Shown here: positions 15,623-24,648 of the stretch, one piece after another
Layout: every line of letters begins with the position of its first letter
How positions within the stretch are numbered: the first letter of the stretch is position 1
Assembly (NCBI GenBank): GCA_902778165.1
Contig: CACYWQ010000014.1
Location: 1 to 51,903 of the forward strand
Direction of reading: 5' to 3'
From: an uncultured Lachnospiraceae bacterium
Lineage (GTDB): Bacteria; Bacillota; Clostridia; Lachnospirales; Lachnospiraceae
Length of the DNA: 51,903 bases
Position numbers and translations under genes: made by a program
The notes under the pieces: model-generated
Databases searched by the model: none
Told to the model about the DNA's origin: nothing
Seen by the model: only the letters and a program-made list of their open reading frames with translations

Positions 15623-17383
15623 ATGAAGAAGATTTTTGCTAAAGCCAATTTATCCTTCATGATAGCATTACAGATGCTGGTATTACCGGTTGTTATCTGT
15701 CTTGCGCTATCTATTGTGATGATGGGCAAAGAGATGAACACTACTTATAATGATGCATCAGGTCTGTATTATGATACTCTGTATCAGGTTAATAACAAGC
15801 TTGTCAATGCGGACAGAGACTTCTATCAGGCAATGAATGCCGCTCAGCAGTATTTAAGTATTACTCAGTCAGACGGTAATCTGCCGCCCGATATAATGGA
15901 AGGTTTACTTGCTGTAAGAGTACAGGACTATGATGATAACCTTGCACAGGTTCTTGAGAGAGTCAATGCTTCCAATGACATTGCCAAGAGCGATAACCAT
16001 CTCTATACGGAAGTATTGGTTGACGGCAAGAATTATAAGACATACTCTGAAGAATTCATGGCTAATTATAATGCTTGGCTTAACTGCTTTGATTTCAAGA
16101 CAGGGGAAGGTGATCAGACCGCATTCAATGAGCAGTTTGAGACAACAAGAGATTCCATCTCCTGCATGACCGATATAGTAGAGGCTTGGGCAGAGGAACA
16201 GGCAGTAGCAGCTAAGAAGTCGATGAATGCCAAGGTTATGACCGTAAGTGTTCTCTTCTTAATTATAATTGTACTTCTCTACGGACTTGTCCTTGTTACT
16301 GCTAAGTCACTTTCAGACGGAGTTAAGAAAGTGGCTGAGGGTATTGACAGAATGGCTACCGGTGATTTCGTTACACACCTAGAATCCGACTCTCCAATTA
16401 AGGAATTCAGGGAAATGTCTAATTCCGCAGAGAGTATGAGACATACTCTCCATGATGTCCTTCGCAAGATCGTCGGCAATGCACAGGTTGTTGATGAGAG
16501 TGCAACAGAAGCCAAGGATAAGATATCAGACAGCCAGAGAGCTACGGCAGATATCAATCAGGCCGTATCGGATCTTGCCAACGGTGCTACTGCAATGGCA
16601 GGCGATGTACAGTCTACATCCGATATCACGATTAATATCGGTAATGCAGTTGAGAACGTATTGGAAGCTGCTAATTCCAACCTTGAGAACGGTCGTACCG
16701 TTATCAATGAATCTACAAGAGTACAGGGTCAGTTAAAGGACCTTATGACATCAGGACAGAATACGAGATCCAAGGCCAACCAGGTATCAGAATCCGTTGG
16801 CGAGACCGCAGAAGTTGTGGCTCAGATCTCTCAGGCTGCAGAACTTATTATCTCTATTGCCAACCAGACCAACCTTCTTGCACTTAATGCTTCCATCGAG
16901 GCTGCAAGAGCAGGTGAGGCCGGCAAGGGATTCGCAGTCGTTGCCGATAATATCAAGGATCTTGCTGAAGAATCTAACGGTGCAGCCAATGAGATTACCG
17001 ATATGCTTAAGCAGATCACAGATCTCTCCGATAAGAACAAATCACTCACTGAAGATATCAGAAGTGCTACAGAAGAAGAGGCAGATGCTCTTACCAGCAT
17101 GAGCGCATCATTCGAAGAAATGTTGGCTATGCTTCGTGAGACCGAGACAGGCAATAAGCAGATTCTCAGCCTTGTACAGTCTCTTGATAATAATAAGAAT
17201 TCTATTCTTGAATCAGTTGAATCGCTTTCTTCGGTATCAGAAGAGAATGCGGCTTCTACAGAAGAGACTTCTGCTTCACTGTCAATGCTTGATGATAACA
17301 TGGAAGATGTCGTTGAGAAGGCTGAGAGCCTTAAGCAGATTGCTGAAGAACTTAGAGAGAACGTGAAGATGTTCACAATCTAA
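15623..17383 (+). CDS. Methyl-accepting chemotaxis protein
   Basis: A 586-aa receptor. It has membrane segment 1 (about 11-34), an extracellular four-helix-type sensor (about 35-203), segment 2 (204-227), HAMP (about 228-285) and a cytoplasmic coiled coil. The highly conserved tip [20 protein letters not shown] binds CheA/CheW. The C-terminus lacks a CheR-tether pentapeptide. CGGAGG lies 9 nt before ATG. The gene stands alone in a 140-nt gap in which no clear promoter was recognised. It suits a flagellated cell, as the flagellin locus in the same window shows. The ligand is unknown. Confidence 0.95.
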   Translation: MKKIFAKANLSFMIALQMLVLPVVICLALSIVMMGKEMNTTYNDASGLYYDTLYQVNNKLVNADRDFYQAMNAAQQYLSITQSDGNLPPDIMEGLLAVRVQDYDDNLAQVLERVNASNDIAKSDNHLYTEVLVDGKNYKTYSEEFMANYNAWLNCFDFKTGEGDQTAFNEQFETTRDSISCMTDIVEAWAEEQAVAAKKSMNAKVMTVSVLFLIIIVLLYGLVLVTAKSLSDGVKKVAEGIDRMATGDFVTHLESDSPIKEFREMSNSAESMRHTLHDVLRKIVGNAQVVDESATEAKDKISDSQRATADINQAVSDLANGATAMAGDVQSTSDITINIGNAVENVLEAANSNLENGRTVINESTRVQGQLKDLMTSGQNTRSKANQVSESVGETAEVVAQISQAAELIISIANQTNLLALNASIEAARAGEAGKGFAVVADNIKDLAEESNGAANEITDMLKQITDLSDKNKSLTEDIRSATEEEADALTSMSASFEEMLAMLRETETGNKQILSLVQSLDNNKNSILESVESLSSVSEENAASTEETSASLSMLDDNMEDVVEKAESLKQIAEELRENVKMFTI

Positions 17384-17384
17384 T

Positions 17385-17864
17385 CTATCTTCTGTGAATC
17401 GTCTCCTTAATTGAGACATATTTATCCGCGAGGCATACAACCCATGCCTCGCGGTTTTTGGGTATACGAGAAATATTAAGCGGCCACATATGGCTGTAGA
17501 TAATAGACTGCTCTTTCTTGCCTATTCCGAAATGATTGGTGGCGTTCTTAAGTGCAGTATCGGCATGAACATATCCGTGCATACCTGTATGAGTCGATGA
17601 GTCATGCCAGTCATACAGAAAAAGATCATGGAGCATTGCACCGCGAAGTAAAGCCTTGCGGTCACACTTGGTATGTAAGAGTCTGTCAAGCTTATAACTG
17701 GCCCTGACAACAGCCATACAATGATCATATGTGGATGTTTTACCGTGCTGCTTATATTCGCGCATCTGAAGAACAGTAGGATGATCCTTAAGATCACCTA
17801 CTATACTGTTGATAACTTTCTTATCATGTTTATTCCAGTTACGCCAATCACTCCATTTGCCCAT
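17385..17864 (-). CDS. HD-domain phosphohydrolase-like protein
   Basis: A 159-aa protein with a compact HD domain: TYDHCMAVVRASYKL (H48), GAMLHDLFLYDWHD (H79-D80), a further HGYVHADTA His cluster and a C-terminal CLADKYVS with the last Asp. These are the metal ligands of HD phosphohydrolases; small Firmicute members are often nucleotide or phosphomonoester hydrolases, but the substrate is not deducible. Its stop lies 1 nt from the MCP stop, convergent with no room for a terminator. No Shine-Dalgarno precedes ATG; TGC-TATTAT ends 6 nt upstream. Confidence 0.82.
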   Translation of the reverse strand: MGKWSDWRNWNKHDKKVINSIVGDLKDHPTVLQMREYKQHGKTSTYDHCMAVVRASYKLDRLLHTKCDRKALLRGAMLHDLFLYDWHDSSTHTGMHGYVHADTALKNATNHFGIGKKEQSIIYSHMWPLNISRIPKNREAWVVCLADKYVSIKETIHRR

Positions 17865-17870
17865 GCATAC

Positions 17871-17879
17871 ATAATAGCA
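17871..17879 (-). promoter_or_regulatory. Extended -10 promoter of the HD-domain gene
   Basis: Minus-strand TGC plus TATTAT (17871-17876), ending 6 nt before the ATG at 17864, with no ribosome site between. The -35 region is weak. A leaderless transcript is predicted. Confidence 0.5.
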
Positions 17880-17928
17880 TAAATTTATTATGGTATAACA
17901 TTGTTTATGAAATAATACAAAATCTTAA

Positions 17929-17957
17929 TTGACTAAGAAATTAGCCGATTGTAAGAT
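17929..17957 (+). promoter_or_regulatory. Promoter of the rubrerythrin gene
   Basis: TTGACT (17929-17934), 17 nt, TAAGAT (17952-17957), about 50 nt upstream of the chosen start. Confidence 0.7.
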
Positions 17958-18008
17958 ACATTTAAGGGTAATATTAACTGATTCTATAAAATGAAAAGGA
18001 GATTACGT

Positions 18009-18548
18009 ATGAAGTATGTATGTTCAGTTTGCGGTTATGTACATGAGGGAGATAACCCTCCGGCAGAGTGCCCCGTATGTCATGCACCTGCAGAGAAATT
18101 TAATGCGCAGGAAGGCGAGATGACATGGGCTGCAGAGCATGTAGTAGGTGTGGCTAAGGGTGTTCCCAATGATATCATTGAAGATCTTCGTTCAAATTTC
18201 ACCGGTGAGTGTTCTGAAGTCGGCATGTACCTTGCAATGAGCCGTCAGGCTTATAGAGAAGGTTATCCCGAAGTAGGTGATTACTATGCCAAAGCTGCAT
18301 GGGAAGAAGCTGAGCACGCTGCTAAGTTCGCAGAATTACTTGGAGAAGTACTTACTGACTCTACCAAGAAGAATCTTGAGATGAGAATCGATGCTGAGAA
18401 CGGTGCTACTGCCGGTAAAGTAGATCTGGCAAAGAGAGCTAAAGCTCTTGATCTTGATGCAATCCATGATACGGTTCATGAGATGGCAAGAGATGAGGCA
18501 AGACACGGCAAGGCATTCTTAGGACTCTATAACAGATACTTCAAGTAA
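18009..18548 (+). CDS. Reverse rubrerythrin (rubredoxin-diiron peroxidase)
   Basis: A 179-aa peroxide-reducing enzyme of anaerobes. The rubredoxin-like Fe(Cys)4 site is at the N-terminus (C5, C8 in YVCSVCGY; C21, C24 in CPVCHAP), so domain order is reversed relative to classical rubrerythrin. The diiron four-helix bundle follows with Glu/His ligands in [21 protein letters not shown] and [11 protein letters not shown]. The ATG at 18009 is preferred because the earlier ATG (17991) overlaps the AAAAGGAG ribosome site itself. It is a single-gene unit with its own promoter and a strong terminator, fitting oxidative-stress defence. Confidence 0.92.
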   Translation: MKYVCSVCGYVHEGDNPPAECPVCHAPAEKFNAQEGEMTWAAEHVVGVAKGVPNDIIEDLRSNFTGECSEVGMYLAMSRQAYREGYPEVGDYYAKAAWEEAEHAAKFAELLGEVLTDSTKKNLEMRIDAENGATAGKVDLAKRAKALDLDAIHDTVHEMARDEARHGKAFLGLYNRYFK

Positions 18549-18569
18549 GATATATCACATAAATAAGTA

Positions 18570-18602
18570 CAGGGCTTACGAGATTCTCGTAAGCCCTGTT
18601 TT
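18570..18602 (+). terminator. Strong intrinsic terminator after rubrerythrin, possibly bidirectional
   Basis: 13-bp perfect arms, CAGGGCTTACGAG (18570-18582) and CTCGTAAGCCCTG (18586-18598), with a 3-nt loop and TTTT on the plus strand. On the minus strand it lies about 45 nt after the metQ stop with TACTTATTT as tail, so it may end both transcripts. Confidence 0.9.
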
Positions 18603-18643
18603 GTGTTTCGTATTCAGTATGTCGATAATGAATACATATTATC

Positions 18644-19459
18644 TTAGTTGAAAGGTATTACACCACCATCATAATTATCTTCGATGTATTTCTTGATATC
18701 ATCTGACTTAAGTGCTGCAACCAAAGCCTTGATCTTATCTGAGTTCTCGTTACCTTCCTTAACTGCGATGACATTCACATATGTCTTAGCTGCTTCTGAA
18801 TCAGCGCTCTCGAATGCAAGTGAATCCTTAGCTACTGATAAGCCTGCCTCTATAGCGTAGTTACCGTTAACGATACCGAATGAAACATCGGGAAGTGTTC
18901 TTGTAACCTGCTCAGCTGCAACCTCTACAAACTCAATGTTGTGAGGGTTCTCTGTAATATCATTGACTGTTGCCTCAAGACCTACACCATCCTTAAGTGT
19001 GATGTAACCGTTGTCCTGAAGAAGTAAGAGTGCTCTTGCTTCGTTGGTAGTATCGTTAGGGATTGCAAATGATGCACCATCGATATTGGCAAGATCGCTC
19101 TCCTTACCGGGATAGATTCCAAAAGGCTCATAGTGGATACCGCCGGCATTAACAAGGTGTGTACCCTTCTCTTCGTTGAAGCTGTTAAGATAAGGAATGT
19201 GCTGGAAGTAATTGGCATCGAATTCACCACTCTCTACTACCAGGTTGGGCTGTACATAGTCATCAAATACCGTAACCTCGAGTGTATATCCCTGCTGCTC
19301 TAAGATAGGCTTAACCTGCTCTAAAAGCTCTGAGTGAGGTGTCTCTGATGCTGCAACCTTGATAACCTTATCATCAGAACTACCCTTGCTTCCGCAACCT
19401 GTAAGAAGTCCTGCTGTAAGTACTGTTACACTGAGTAATGCTAAAATTCTCTTCTTCAT
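18644..19459 (-). CDS. metQ: Methionine ABC transporter substrate-binding lipoprotein
   Basis: A 271-aa NlpA/MetQ family lipoprotein. The signal peptide MKKRILALLSVTVLTAGLLTGC has its lipobox cysteine at C22. The mature part has family signatures VFDDYVQPNLVVESGEFDANYFQHIPYL and FAIPNDTTNEARALLLL. It captures methionine outside the membrane for MetI/MetN. The start at 19459 has AGGAGGAG 6 nt upstream; the longer frame adds 16 residues that would spoil the signal peptide. It is the third gene of metNIQ. Confidence 0.95.
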   Translation of the reverse strand: MKKRILALLSVTVLTAGLLTGCGSKGSSDDKVIKVAASETPHSELLEQVKPILEQQGYTLEVTVFDDYVQPNLVVESGEFDANYFQHIPYLNSFNEEKGTHLVNAGGIHYEPFGIYPGKESDLANIDGASFAIPNDTTNEARALLLLQDNGYITLKDGVGLEATVNDITENPHNIEFVEVAAEQVTRTLPDVSFGIVNGNYAIEAGLSVAKDSLAFESADSEAAKTYVNVIAVKEGNENSDKIKALVAALKSDDIKKYIEDNYDGGVIPFN

Positions 19460-19551
19460 AATATTCTCCTCCTGTCCGATGAAGCTTGTATTCTGTCTAT
19501 TCTTCATCTTAAATCTTTCTATATCATAGGGTTGTCCCTGCGATACCTTAA

Positions 19552-20214
19552 TTAAATATTTCTCTTATCTATGCGGGTCGCTATCTTCGTACCGATGACC
19601 TGCATTATCTGTACGAGTAATACCAGAAGTACTACCGTAACTATCATTATATCGGTCTGATATCTGTGATATCCGTATCTGATCGCAATATCACCCAATC
19701 CGCCACCGCCTACGGCTCCTGCCATGGCCGAATAACCGAGTACCGTTCCGAGTACTATTGTGGCATTGACTATAAGGGATGTTCTAGCCTCTACTATCAT
19801 TACTTTAAATATGATTGTCCAGATGTCGGCTCCCATACTCTGTGCCGCTTCTATCACACCCGAATCAACTTCTCTTAGGGAGGACTCCACCATTCTTGCG
19901 ATGAAGGGTGCTGCTGCGAGTGTAAGAGGCGGTATTGTACCGGCCGTTCCGTAACTCTTACCTACGATGAATCTCGTAATCGGTATTATCAATATAAGTA
20001 AGATAAGAAAAGGAATACTTCTTGTTATGTTAACTATTACATCAAGAACCTTGTATACCAGCTTATTCGGTTTAAGTCCGCCGTCTGCAGTTACCACCAA
20101 CGCTATTCCAAGGGGTAATCCTATCAGATATGCGATAAGTGTAGAAACAAGTGTCATCGTAAGAGTCTGTCCCACACCTACTATAATCATATTGGTTACT
20201 TCTCTGCTCCACAT
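19552..20214 (-). CDS. metI: Methionine ABC transporter permease
   Basis: A 220-aa membrane protein with five helices. The ABC-permease EAA loop appears as EAAQSMGADIWTIIFKVMIVEARTSLI, which couples to MetN. Family features include NITRSIPFLILLI and GYSAMAGAVGGGGLGDIAIRYGY. GGGAG lies 8 nt before ATG, and it begins 20 nt after metN. Confidence 0.95.
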   Translation of the reverse strand: MWSREVTNMIIVGVGQTLTMTLVSTLIAYLIGLPLGIALVVTADGGLKPNKLVYKVLDVIVNITRSIPFLILLILIIPITRFIVGKSYGTAGTIPPLTLAAAPFIARMVESSLREVDSGVIEAAQSMGADIWTIIFKVMIVEARTSLIVNATIVLGTVLGYSAMAGAVGGGGLGDIAIRYGYHRYQTDIMIVTVVLLVLLVQIMQVIGTKIATRIDKRNI

Positions 20215-20234
20215 AATCTATTCTCCCTTAAGCC

Positions 20235-21248
20235 TTAATCACAAGGCCATTCCTCGTCTTCTACGCTTAAATTACATCTCTTAAGATACTCAATCATCTT
20301 CTCCTGTGTAGCCACTTCTTCAGGTAGCTGAAGTATCATCTGTCCGTGGGCTATACCGCCAATGTCCTGTGTATCTGCCAAGAGTATATTAACCGGTGCA
20401 TTGCATTCAAGTACCATATTGGCTATGACCGGTTCAAAAGACGAATTCTCGGTGAATGTGATTCGGATACATCTCCTGCCATCCATACGAGGTGTTGAGT
20501 GGTTAACCATGAATACCAACTTCTTGGCTGCCTTGCTCTTGGGATGTGAGAACACTTCCTCAACCGTTCCGTGCTCTGCAAGTACTCCCTCATCAATGAT
20601 GGCTACGTGTGAGCATATCTCCTGTACCACGGTCATCTCGTGTGTGATTATGACTATCGTGATACCGTACTTCTCATTGATCTCCTTAAGAAGCTTAAGT
20701 ATTGCCTTCGTAGTCGTGGGATCAAGTGCGCTTGTCGCTTCATCACAAAGAAGAATCTTCGGATTAGTTGCTAATGCTCTGGCTATTGCCACTCTCTGCT
20801 TCTGTCCGCCCGATAACTGTGACGGATAGGACGCCTCCTTAGCCTCAAGTCCTACTATCTTAAGAAGTTCTCTGGCTCTCTCTCTGGCCTTAGCCTTGGG
20901 TGTTCCGACTATCTCAAGCGGGAAACATATGTTGTCTAAGACTGTTCTCTGCGCCAGAAGATTAAAGCTCTGAAAGATCATCGCTATCTCTGTTCTGACC
21001 TTACGGATCTCCTTCTCGGATAACTTAGATAAATCCTTATCCTCTATGATGACTGTTCCTTCAGTGGGTTTCTCTAAGAAATTAAGGGTACGTACCAGAG
21101 TCGACTTACCGGCTCCGCTCATACCTATGATTCCGAATATCTCACCCTTACCTATTGATAAGTTGATATTCTTAAGCGCTTCCACTGTATTATCCGACGT
21201 AACGAATGTCTTGGATACATTCTCTATACGGATGATTGCTTCTTCCAT
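20235..21248 (-). CDS. metN: Methionine ABC transporter ATP-binding protein
   Basis: A 337-aa ATPase. It shows Walker A GMSGAGKST, signature LSGGQKQR, Walker B ILLCDEATSALDP and switch His VIITHEM. The C-terminal NIL domain (about 260-337) binds methionine and gives trans-inhibition in characterised MetN proteins. ATG at 21248 is used in place of an in-frame TTG three codons earlier that sits too close to AAAGGA. First gene of the operon, about 130 nt downstream of the promoter. Confidence 0.95.
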   Translation of the reverse strand: MEEAIIRIENVSKTFVTSDNTVEALKNINLSIGKGEIFGIIGMSGAGKSTLVRTLNFLEKPTEGTVIIEDKDLSKLSEKEIRKVRTEIAMIFQSFNLLAQRTVLDNICFPLEIVGTPKAKARERARELLKIVGLEAKEASYPSQLSGGQKQRVAIARALATNPKILLCDEATSALDPTTTKAILKLLKEINEKYGITIVIITHEMTVVQEICSHVAIIDEGVLAEHGTVEEVFSHPKSKAAKKLVFMVNHSTPRMDGRRCIRITFTENSSFEPVIANMVLECNAPVNILLADTQDIGGIAHGQMILQLPEEVATQEKMIEYLKRCNLSVEDEEWPCD

Positions 21249-21357
21249 AATAAGCAAAGTCCTTTCTGTAATACACTTATGTGCGTCTTTCTTATTTTAT
21301 CAGATTTTTCATATATGTAAATGTCAATGTACGTTGTTTGTTTCTTAATCCCTACTT

Positions 21358-21370
21358 ATTCCGTAGGAAT
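21358..21370. promoter_or_regulatory. Palindrome just downstream of the metN transcription start
   Basis: ATTCCGTAGGAAT: 5-bp arms ATTCC/GGAAT, with part of the site repeated in the flanking CCTACTTATTCCGTAGG. It lies about 5-17 nt after the predicted start of transcription, a usual repressor position. No S-box or T-box hallmark was seen in the leader. An Rrf2/CymR-like or other sulfur regulator is a guess. Confidence 0.4.
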
Positions 21371-21381
21371 GTTATGAATAG

Positions 21382-21410
21382 ATAATACACCCCTTTTATT
21401 TGTCTGTCAA
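21382..21410 (-). promoter_or_regulatory. Sigma-A promoter of metNIQ
   Basis: Minus-strand TTGACA (21405-21410), 17 nt, TATTAT (21382-21387). The leader to metN is about 125 nt. Confidence 0.8.
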
Positions 21411-21445
21411 CATCTTTTTTGAAAAAAATTTTATGGCATAGAAAA

Positions 21446-21476
21446 CGCCGGATATCGGTGTGCCCGATACCCGGCG
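21446..21476 (-). terminator. Intrinsic terminator of the rsmA-to-fecR run
   Basis: 13-bp stem (21446-21458 with 21464-21476; one G-U pair), followed on the minus strand by TTTTCT. It lies 14 nt beyond the FecR gene stop. Confidence 0.88.
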
Positions 21477-21490
21477 AAGATAAAGACAAA

Positions 21491-23233
21491 TTATGGATTA
21501 TGAACTATTGTGCCATTCGTGTATATACTATAAGATCCTGTTCCTGTACCTGACTGATCTCTGAAAGAGGCATAATCTGAATGTGCATTCATATATTGAG
21601 AATTACTGCTTAGACTATTATAACTTGGAGTGGAATTACCATTTTCATATACTTCTATTGATGTACCATTATCTACTAGTCGCATCTCTTTACCACCAAG
21701 TTTATAAGTTATTCCCGTTGAACCTATCATGTCAAGAATTCCTTGACCGGTTCTGGGATTTCCCTCAAGACCGGTAGTGCTAGAGCCTGTTACCGACATA
21801 TTGGCTCCATTAATTGTAATTACATTAGCTGAATTTCCAACACGAGCTTGCACATCACTAGAATTCATAGAACTATCATTTAAAATTGTGCCCGTCGGCA
21901 TACTAAATGTTTCTATATCACTTGCATTATATGTTGTATTTCCGATTGTAATGGGCAATGTGTATGTGCCCTGTGCTGTAATTTGCAAGTCTCCGTTTTG
22001 AGCAATCTGTCCTATTGGTGTACCATTATAACTAACCACACCGTTACTAACAGAGAATCCCATTACAACATTACTAGTAGAATTATCAGGTTCTTCTGAC
22101 TCTTTGGATTCTTCGGTTTCTTCCTCTTCCTCAGGTTGCAAAGCTGCTAATTTCTTATTCTCCTCTTCCTGATTGGCTGAGTGGCCACCGGCCTTACCGT
22201 ACTTAAGATAATATTCAAGCAATGCATACTTATCATTACCAAGCAGTGCAGCTATTTCAGGATTCATCTTTGCATAGAATTCGGGATCGAATACCGTTCC
22301 GTCAATAAGAAGGAATGTATTATCTTCATTCTCTGCTGCGATCAGTTCTTTAACTCTGCTCTCCGAGTTATCTTTCTTCACCTCAACTACAGGTTCTTCC
22401 TCAGTCTCAGTCTCTGTCTCTTCCTCTTCTGTCTCAGGAACTGCTTCTTTAATATCTTGGGGCTCTTCCTTAACAGTCTCTATTCTTAGAATTGCAGGTT
22501 CTGACCAATCTGTATCATTCACAACCTTCTCTAACAATTCAGAGTCATCTCTTAGAATATTCACGACAAAGTCAGGGATCTCATCCTCTTTTACCTCTTC
22601 CAAAGTAAACAGAACGGACTTCTCATCCCTGTCATAAAGATATACCGTACATCTCTGTCCTGCAGGTACGTCTGTCTCTATTGTCTCTCCTGTATTGGGA
22701 TTGATACCTGTAACATGAACCGTTCCATCCGTAACGACAATATTCCATCTATTCTCGTTATCGACCGTCACATATCCTGATGTGCCTCTGATACCCACGA
22801 CCATTGTCGAGGTTCTGATATCAAAAGTCTCGTCATCTTCAAGAGGCTTAGATACCTCGAAGAATAACGAACCCTTCGTCAGATTAAGATCAAGCATCTT
22901 ACGCTTCTGATTAAACTCAGCACGACTGAGTTCATCCATAGTGATGACTTTGGTCTCGTCAAGACTTATGGATGCAAGCGACTCTACTTCCGTATTAAGC
23001 GCATCGCCGCTCTTAAGTCGCAGATTATCGATTATGGTCTTGAACTTACCGTTCTCTTCAAGAGTAACAGTTCCTTCCATACGAAGCATTCGCATGGTTG
23101 TCGCTCTTATTCTTCCGCCGTTCTTAATAAGTATCGCCGAAAATACGGCAATAACAGCCACGACTATAATAGCCGCAGCAATAATCAGATACTTCTTCTT
23201 AAGTATCCCATCTTTCTTCTCACCTGTCTCCAT
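21491..23233 (-). CDS. FecR-domain membrane-anchored surface protein with a variable tail
   Basis: A 580-aa protein. It has a short cytoplasmic N-terminus, one membrane helix (about 15-38), and a FecR-like beta domain (about 45-200) including STMVVGIRGTSGYV and VPAGQRCTVYL. A Glu/Thr-rich linker (about 255-290) is followed by a short module FYAKMNPEIAALLGNDKYALLEYYLKYGKAGGH (319-351) of a type seen in Lachnospiraceae surface proteins, a second acidic linker, and a Ser/Thr/Asn/Gly-rich beta-type tail (about 385-580). FecR domains outside TonB systems often occur in cell-surface proteins. The tail-coding DNA is visibly more AT-rich than the rest. Role unknown. Confidence 0.72.
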   Translation of the reverse strand: METGEKKDGILKKKYLIIAAAIIVVAVIAVFSAILIKNGGRIRATTMRMLRMEGTVTLEENGKFKTIIDNLRLKSGDALNTEVESLASISLDETKVITMDELSRAEFNQKRKMLDLNLTKGSLFFEVSKPLEDDETFDIRTSTMVVGIRGTSGYVTVDNENRWNIVVTDGTVHVTGINPNTGETIETDVPAGQRCTVYLYDRDEKSVLFTLEEVKEDEIPDFVVNILRDDSELLEKVVNDTDWSEPAILRIETVKEEPQDIKEAVPETEEEETETETEEEPVVEVKKDNSESRVKELIAAENEDNTFLLIDGTVFDPEFYAKMNPEIAALLGNDKYALLEYYLKYGKAGGHSANQEEENKKLAALQPEEEEETEESKESEEPDNSTSNVVMGFSVSNGVVSYNGTPIGQIAQNGDLQITAQGTYTLPITIGNTTYNASDIETFSMPTGTILNDSSMNSSDVQARVGNSANVITINGANMSVTGSSTTGLEGNPRTGQGILDMIGSTGITYKLGGKEMRLVDNGTSIEVYENGNSTPSYNSLSSNSQYMNAHSDYASFRDQSGTGTGSYSIYTNGTIVHNP

Positions 23234-23268
23234 CTCCGTTTGCCCCTCTCACAAAACAGAATCCCTCT

Positions 23269-23817
23269 TTATTTATATACCACACTTGTCGCTATTCTAT
23301 CAGCAGTATTCTTATCCGCAAGCGCCTCTATAATCGCTAGCGTAAATGGTATCGCCGTACCAAGACCGCGGCTTGTGATGATGTTGCCTGCAACACTTAC
23401 AGCATCGTATGATACCTCGGCGCCCGTAAGCTCACCCTCCATACCGGGATAGCAGCAAGCTTTCTTACCATTAAGCTGACCCTTACGACCTAAGATTGTC
23501 GGTGCCGCGCATATGGCCGCTACCTTCTTACCGCCTGATATGAAAGCATCGACCTGATTCATAAGCTTATCGCAGACTTCCAGATGCTTGGTTCCGGGCA
23601 TTCCTCCCGGAAGTACTATCATGTCTGCCCCTGTGAAATCTGCCGCATCTATGGTTGTGTCCGTCTTAAGTGCTATACCGTGCGAGCCGACCACTTCAGC
23701 CTTGTCGGTAATTGATACCGTCGTTATATCAATACATGCTCTACGGCACAGATCTACTACCGTAAGACCTTCTATCTCTTCAAATCCGTCTGCCAGAAAA
23801 ATCAAAACCTTTCTCAT
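23269..23817 (-). CDS. DJ-1/PfpI family protein
   Basis: A 182-aa flavodoxin-like protein of the ThiJ/DJ-1 class. The nucleophile-elbow cysteine lies in VAAICAAPTIL, the paired Glu in FLADGFEEIEG, and LPGGMPGTKHL and GNIITSRGLGTA are family motifs. Members act as glyoxalase/deglycase-like or chaperone-like proteins; the exact activity cannot be read. The start is set at 23817, where TAATG overlaps the previous gene's stop by one base. The ATG four codons earlier touches the AAGGAG site. Confidence 0.9.
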   Translation of the reverse strand: MRKVLIFLADGFEEIEGLTVVDLCRRACIDITTVSITDKAEVVGSHGIALKTDTTIDAADFTGADMIVLPGGMPGTKHLEVCDKLMNQVDAFISGGKKVAAICAAPTILGRKGQLNGKKACCYPGMEGELTGAEVSYDAVSVAGNIITSRGLGTAIPFTLAIIEALADKNTADRIATSVVYK

Positions 23818-24569
23818 TATGGAATCCATCTCCTTGTTATGTTAACTATCTTACCATTCTGTATTGTTATCTGTGTCGCCAGATATGTGTACGAATCAGA
23901 TGCGCCTTCCAAGCCTTCAAGGTAGTCGCTTAATCCCTCATAATCAGCTTCTACGGGAGCAGATGCATCCTTATAGGCATCACTTATCGTAAGCTGTTCA
24001 CTGATCGGAAGTGTACTTCCGCCGATCTGAACATATGTGGCGTAATCATCCATTCCGTGTACCTTGTATGTACCGGTTCCGTTGGTGATAAGATCCGTAC
24101 CGCCTTCTTCTATGCCGCCGTTAATTATAAGCTCTCCATCTTTATCCTGTATGGACTCAACGACAATCGCTTCACCGCCTACATTAAGAGTATCTCCTAT
24201 CTGCATAAGCGATATCTCCGAGGCCTCGAACAGCTCCTCTGTATAAGCCTTAAATGTCAGTGTTCCTTCATCTAGATTAAAATCCTTAATCGTAAATTCC
24301 GCACTTATTGTACAATCTTCTGGCGCGGCACTGTTATAATCCGTACCTATAGCCTTGATATTAGAGTTATGCAGGTCTTCTTCCGGTATGTTCACAGTGG
24401 TATTCTGCTCACTCTCCGCAGCCTTGTTAATAATCTTAAGCGCTCCATCCGTCTCATCTTCTACGGCGTCTTCAGACATACAGCCGGTGATGGTAAGTGC
24501 CGGAACAGTCGCTGCAAGCATAAGTGCCAATAATACTGATTTTGTCTTAATCCCTGTCTTAATCTTCAT
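23817..24569 (-). CDS. Predicted lipoprotein, 250 aa, function unknown
   Basis: The signal peptide ends in TITGC, with lipid-anchor cysteine at about residue 30. The mature protein is acidic and beta-rich, with regular stretches such as LNVGGEAIVVESIQDKDGELIINGG that suggest a surface beta domain. I do not recognise a family. Two starts four codons apart are possible (24581 or 24569); the second has GGATGG 8 nt upstream. Its stop codon overlaps the DJ-1 gene start. A TATAAT box at 24609-24614 with a weak -35 might give it a promoter of its own. Confidence 0.72.
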   Translation of the reverse strand: MKIKTGIKTKSVLLALMLAATVPALTITGCMSEDAVEDETDGALKIINKAAESEQNTTVNIPEEDLHNSNIKAIGTDYNSAAPEDCTISAEFTIKDFNLDEGTLTFKAYTEELFEASEISLMQIGDTLNVGGEAIVVESIQDKDGELIINGGIEEGGTDLITNGTGTYKVHGMDDYATYVQIGGSTLPISEQLTISDAYKDASAPVEADYEGLSDYLEGLEGASDSYTYLATQITIQNGKIVNITRRWIP

Positions 24570-24648
24570 AGCAATGCCCATCCTGTCTTTTATGCAAATA
24601 CTTTCTTAATTATAATCCATAAGAACAATTAATTGAATACTTATCAAT

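Noticed and set aside
17991-18008. Earlier ATG for rubrerythrin
   Set aside because: That ATG overlaps the AAAAGGAG ribosome site of the downstream ATG, and the extra residues precede the conserved rubredoxin start.
21250-21380. SAM (S-box) riboswitch upstream of metN
   Set aside because: No S-box core or T-box sequence was recognised; only a short palindrome and a small hairpin are visible.
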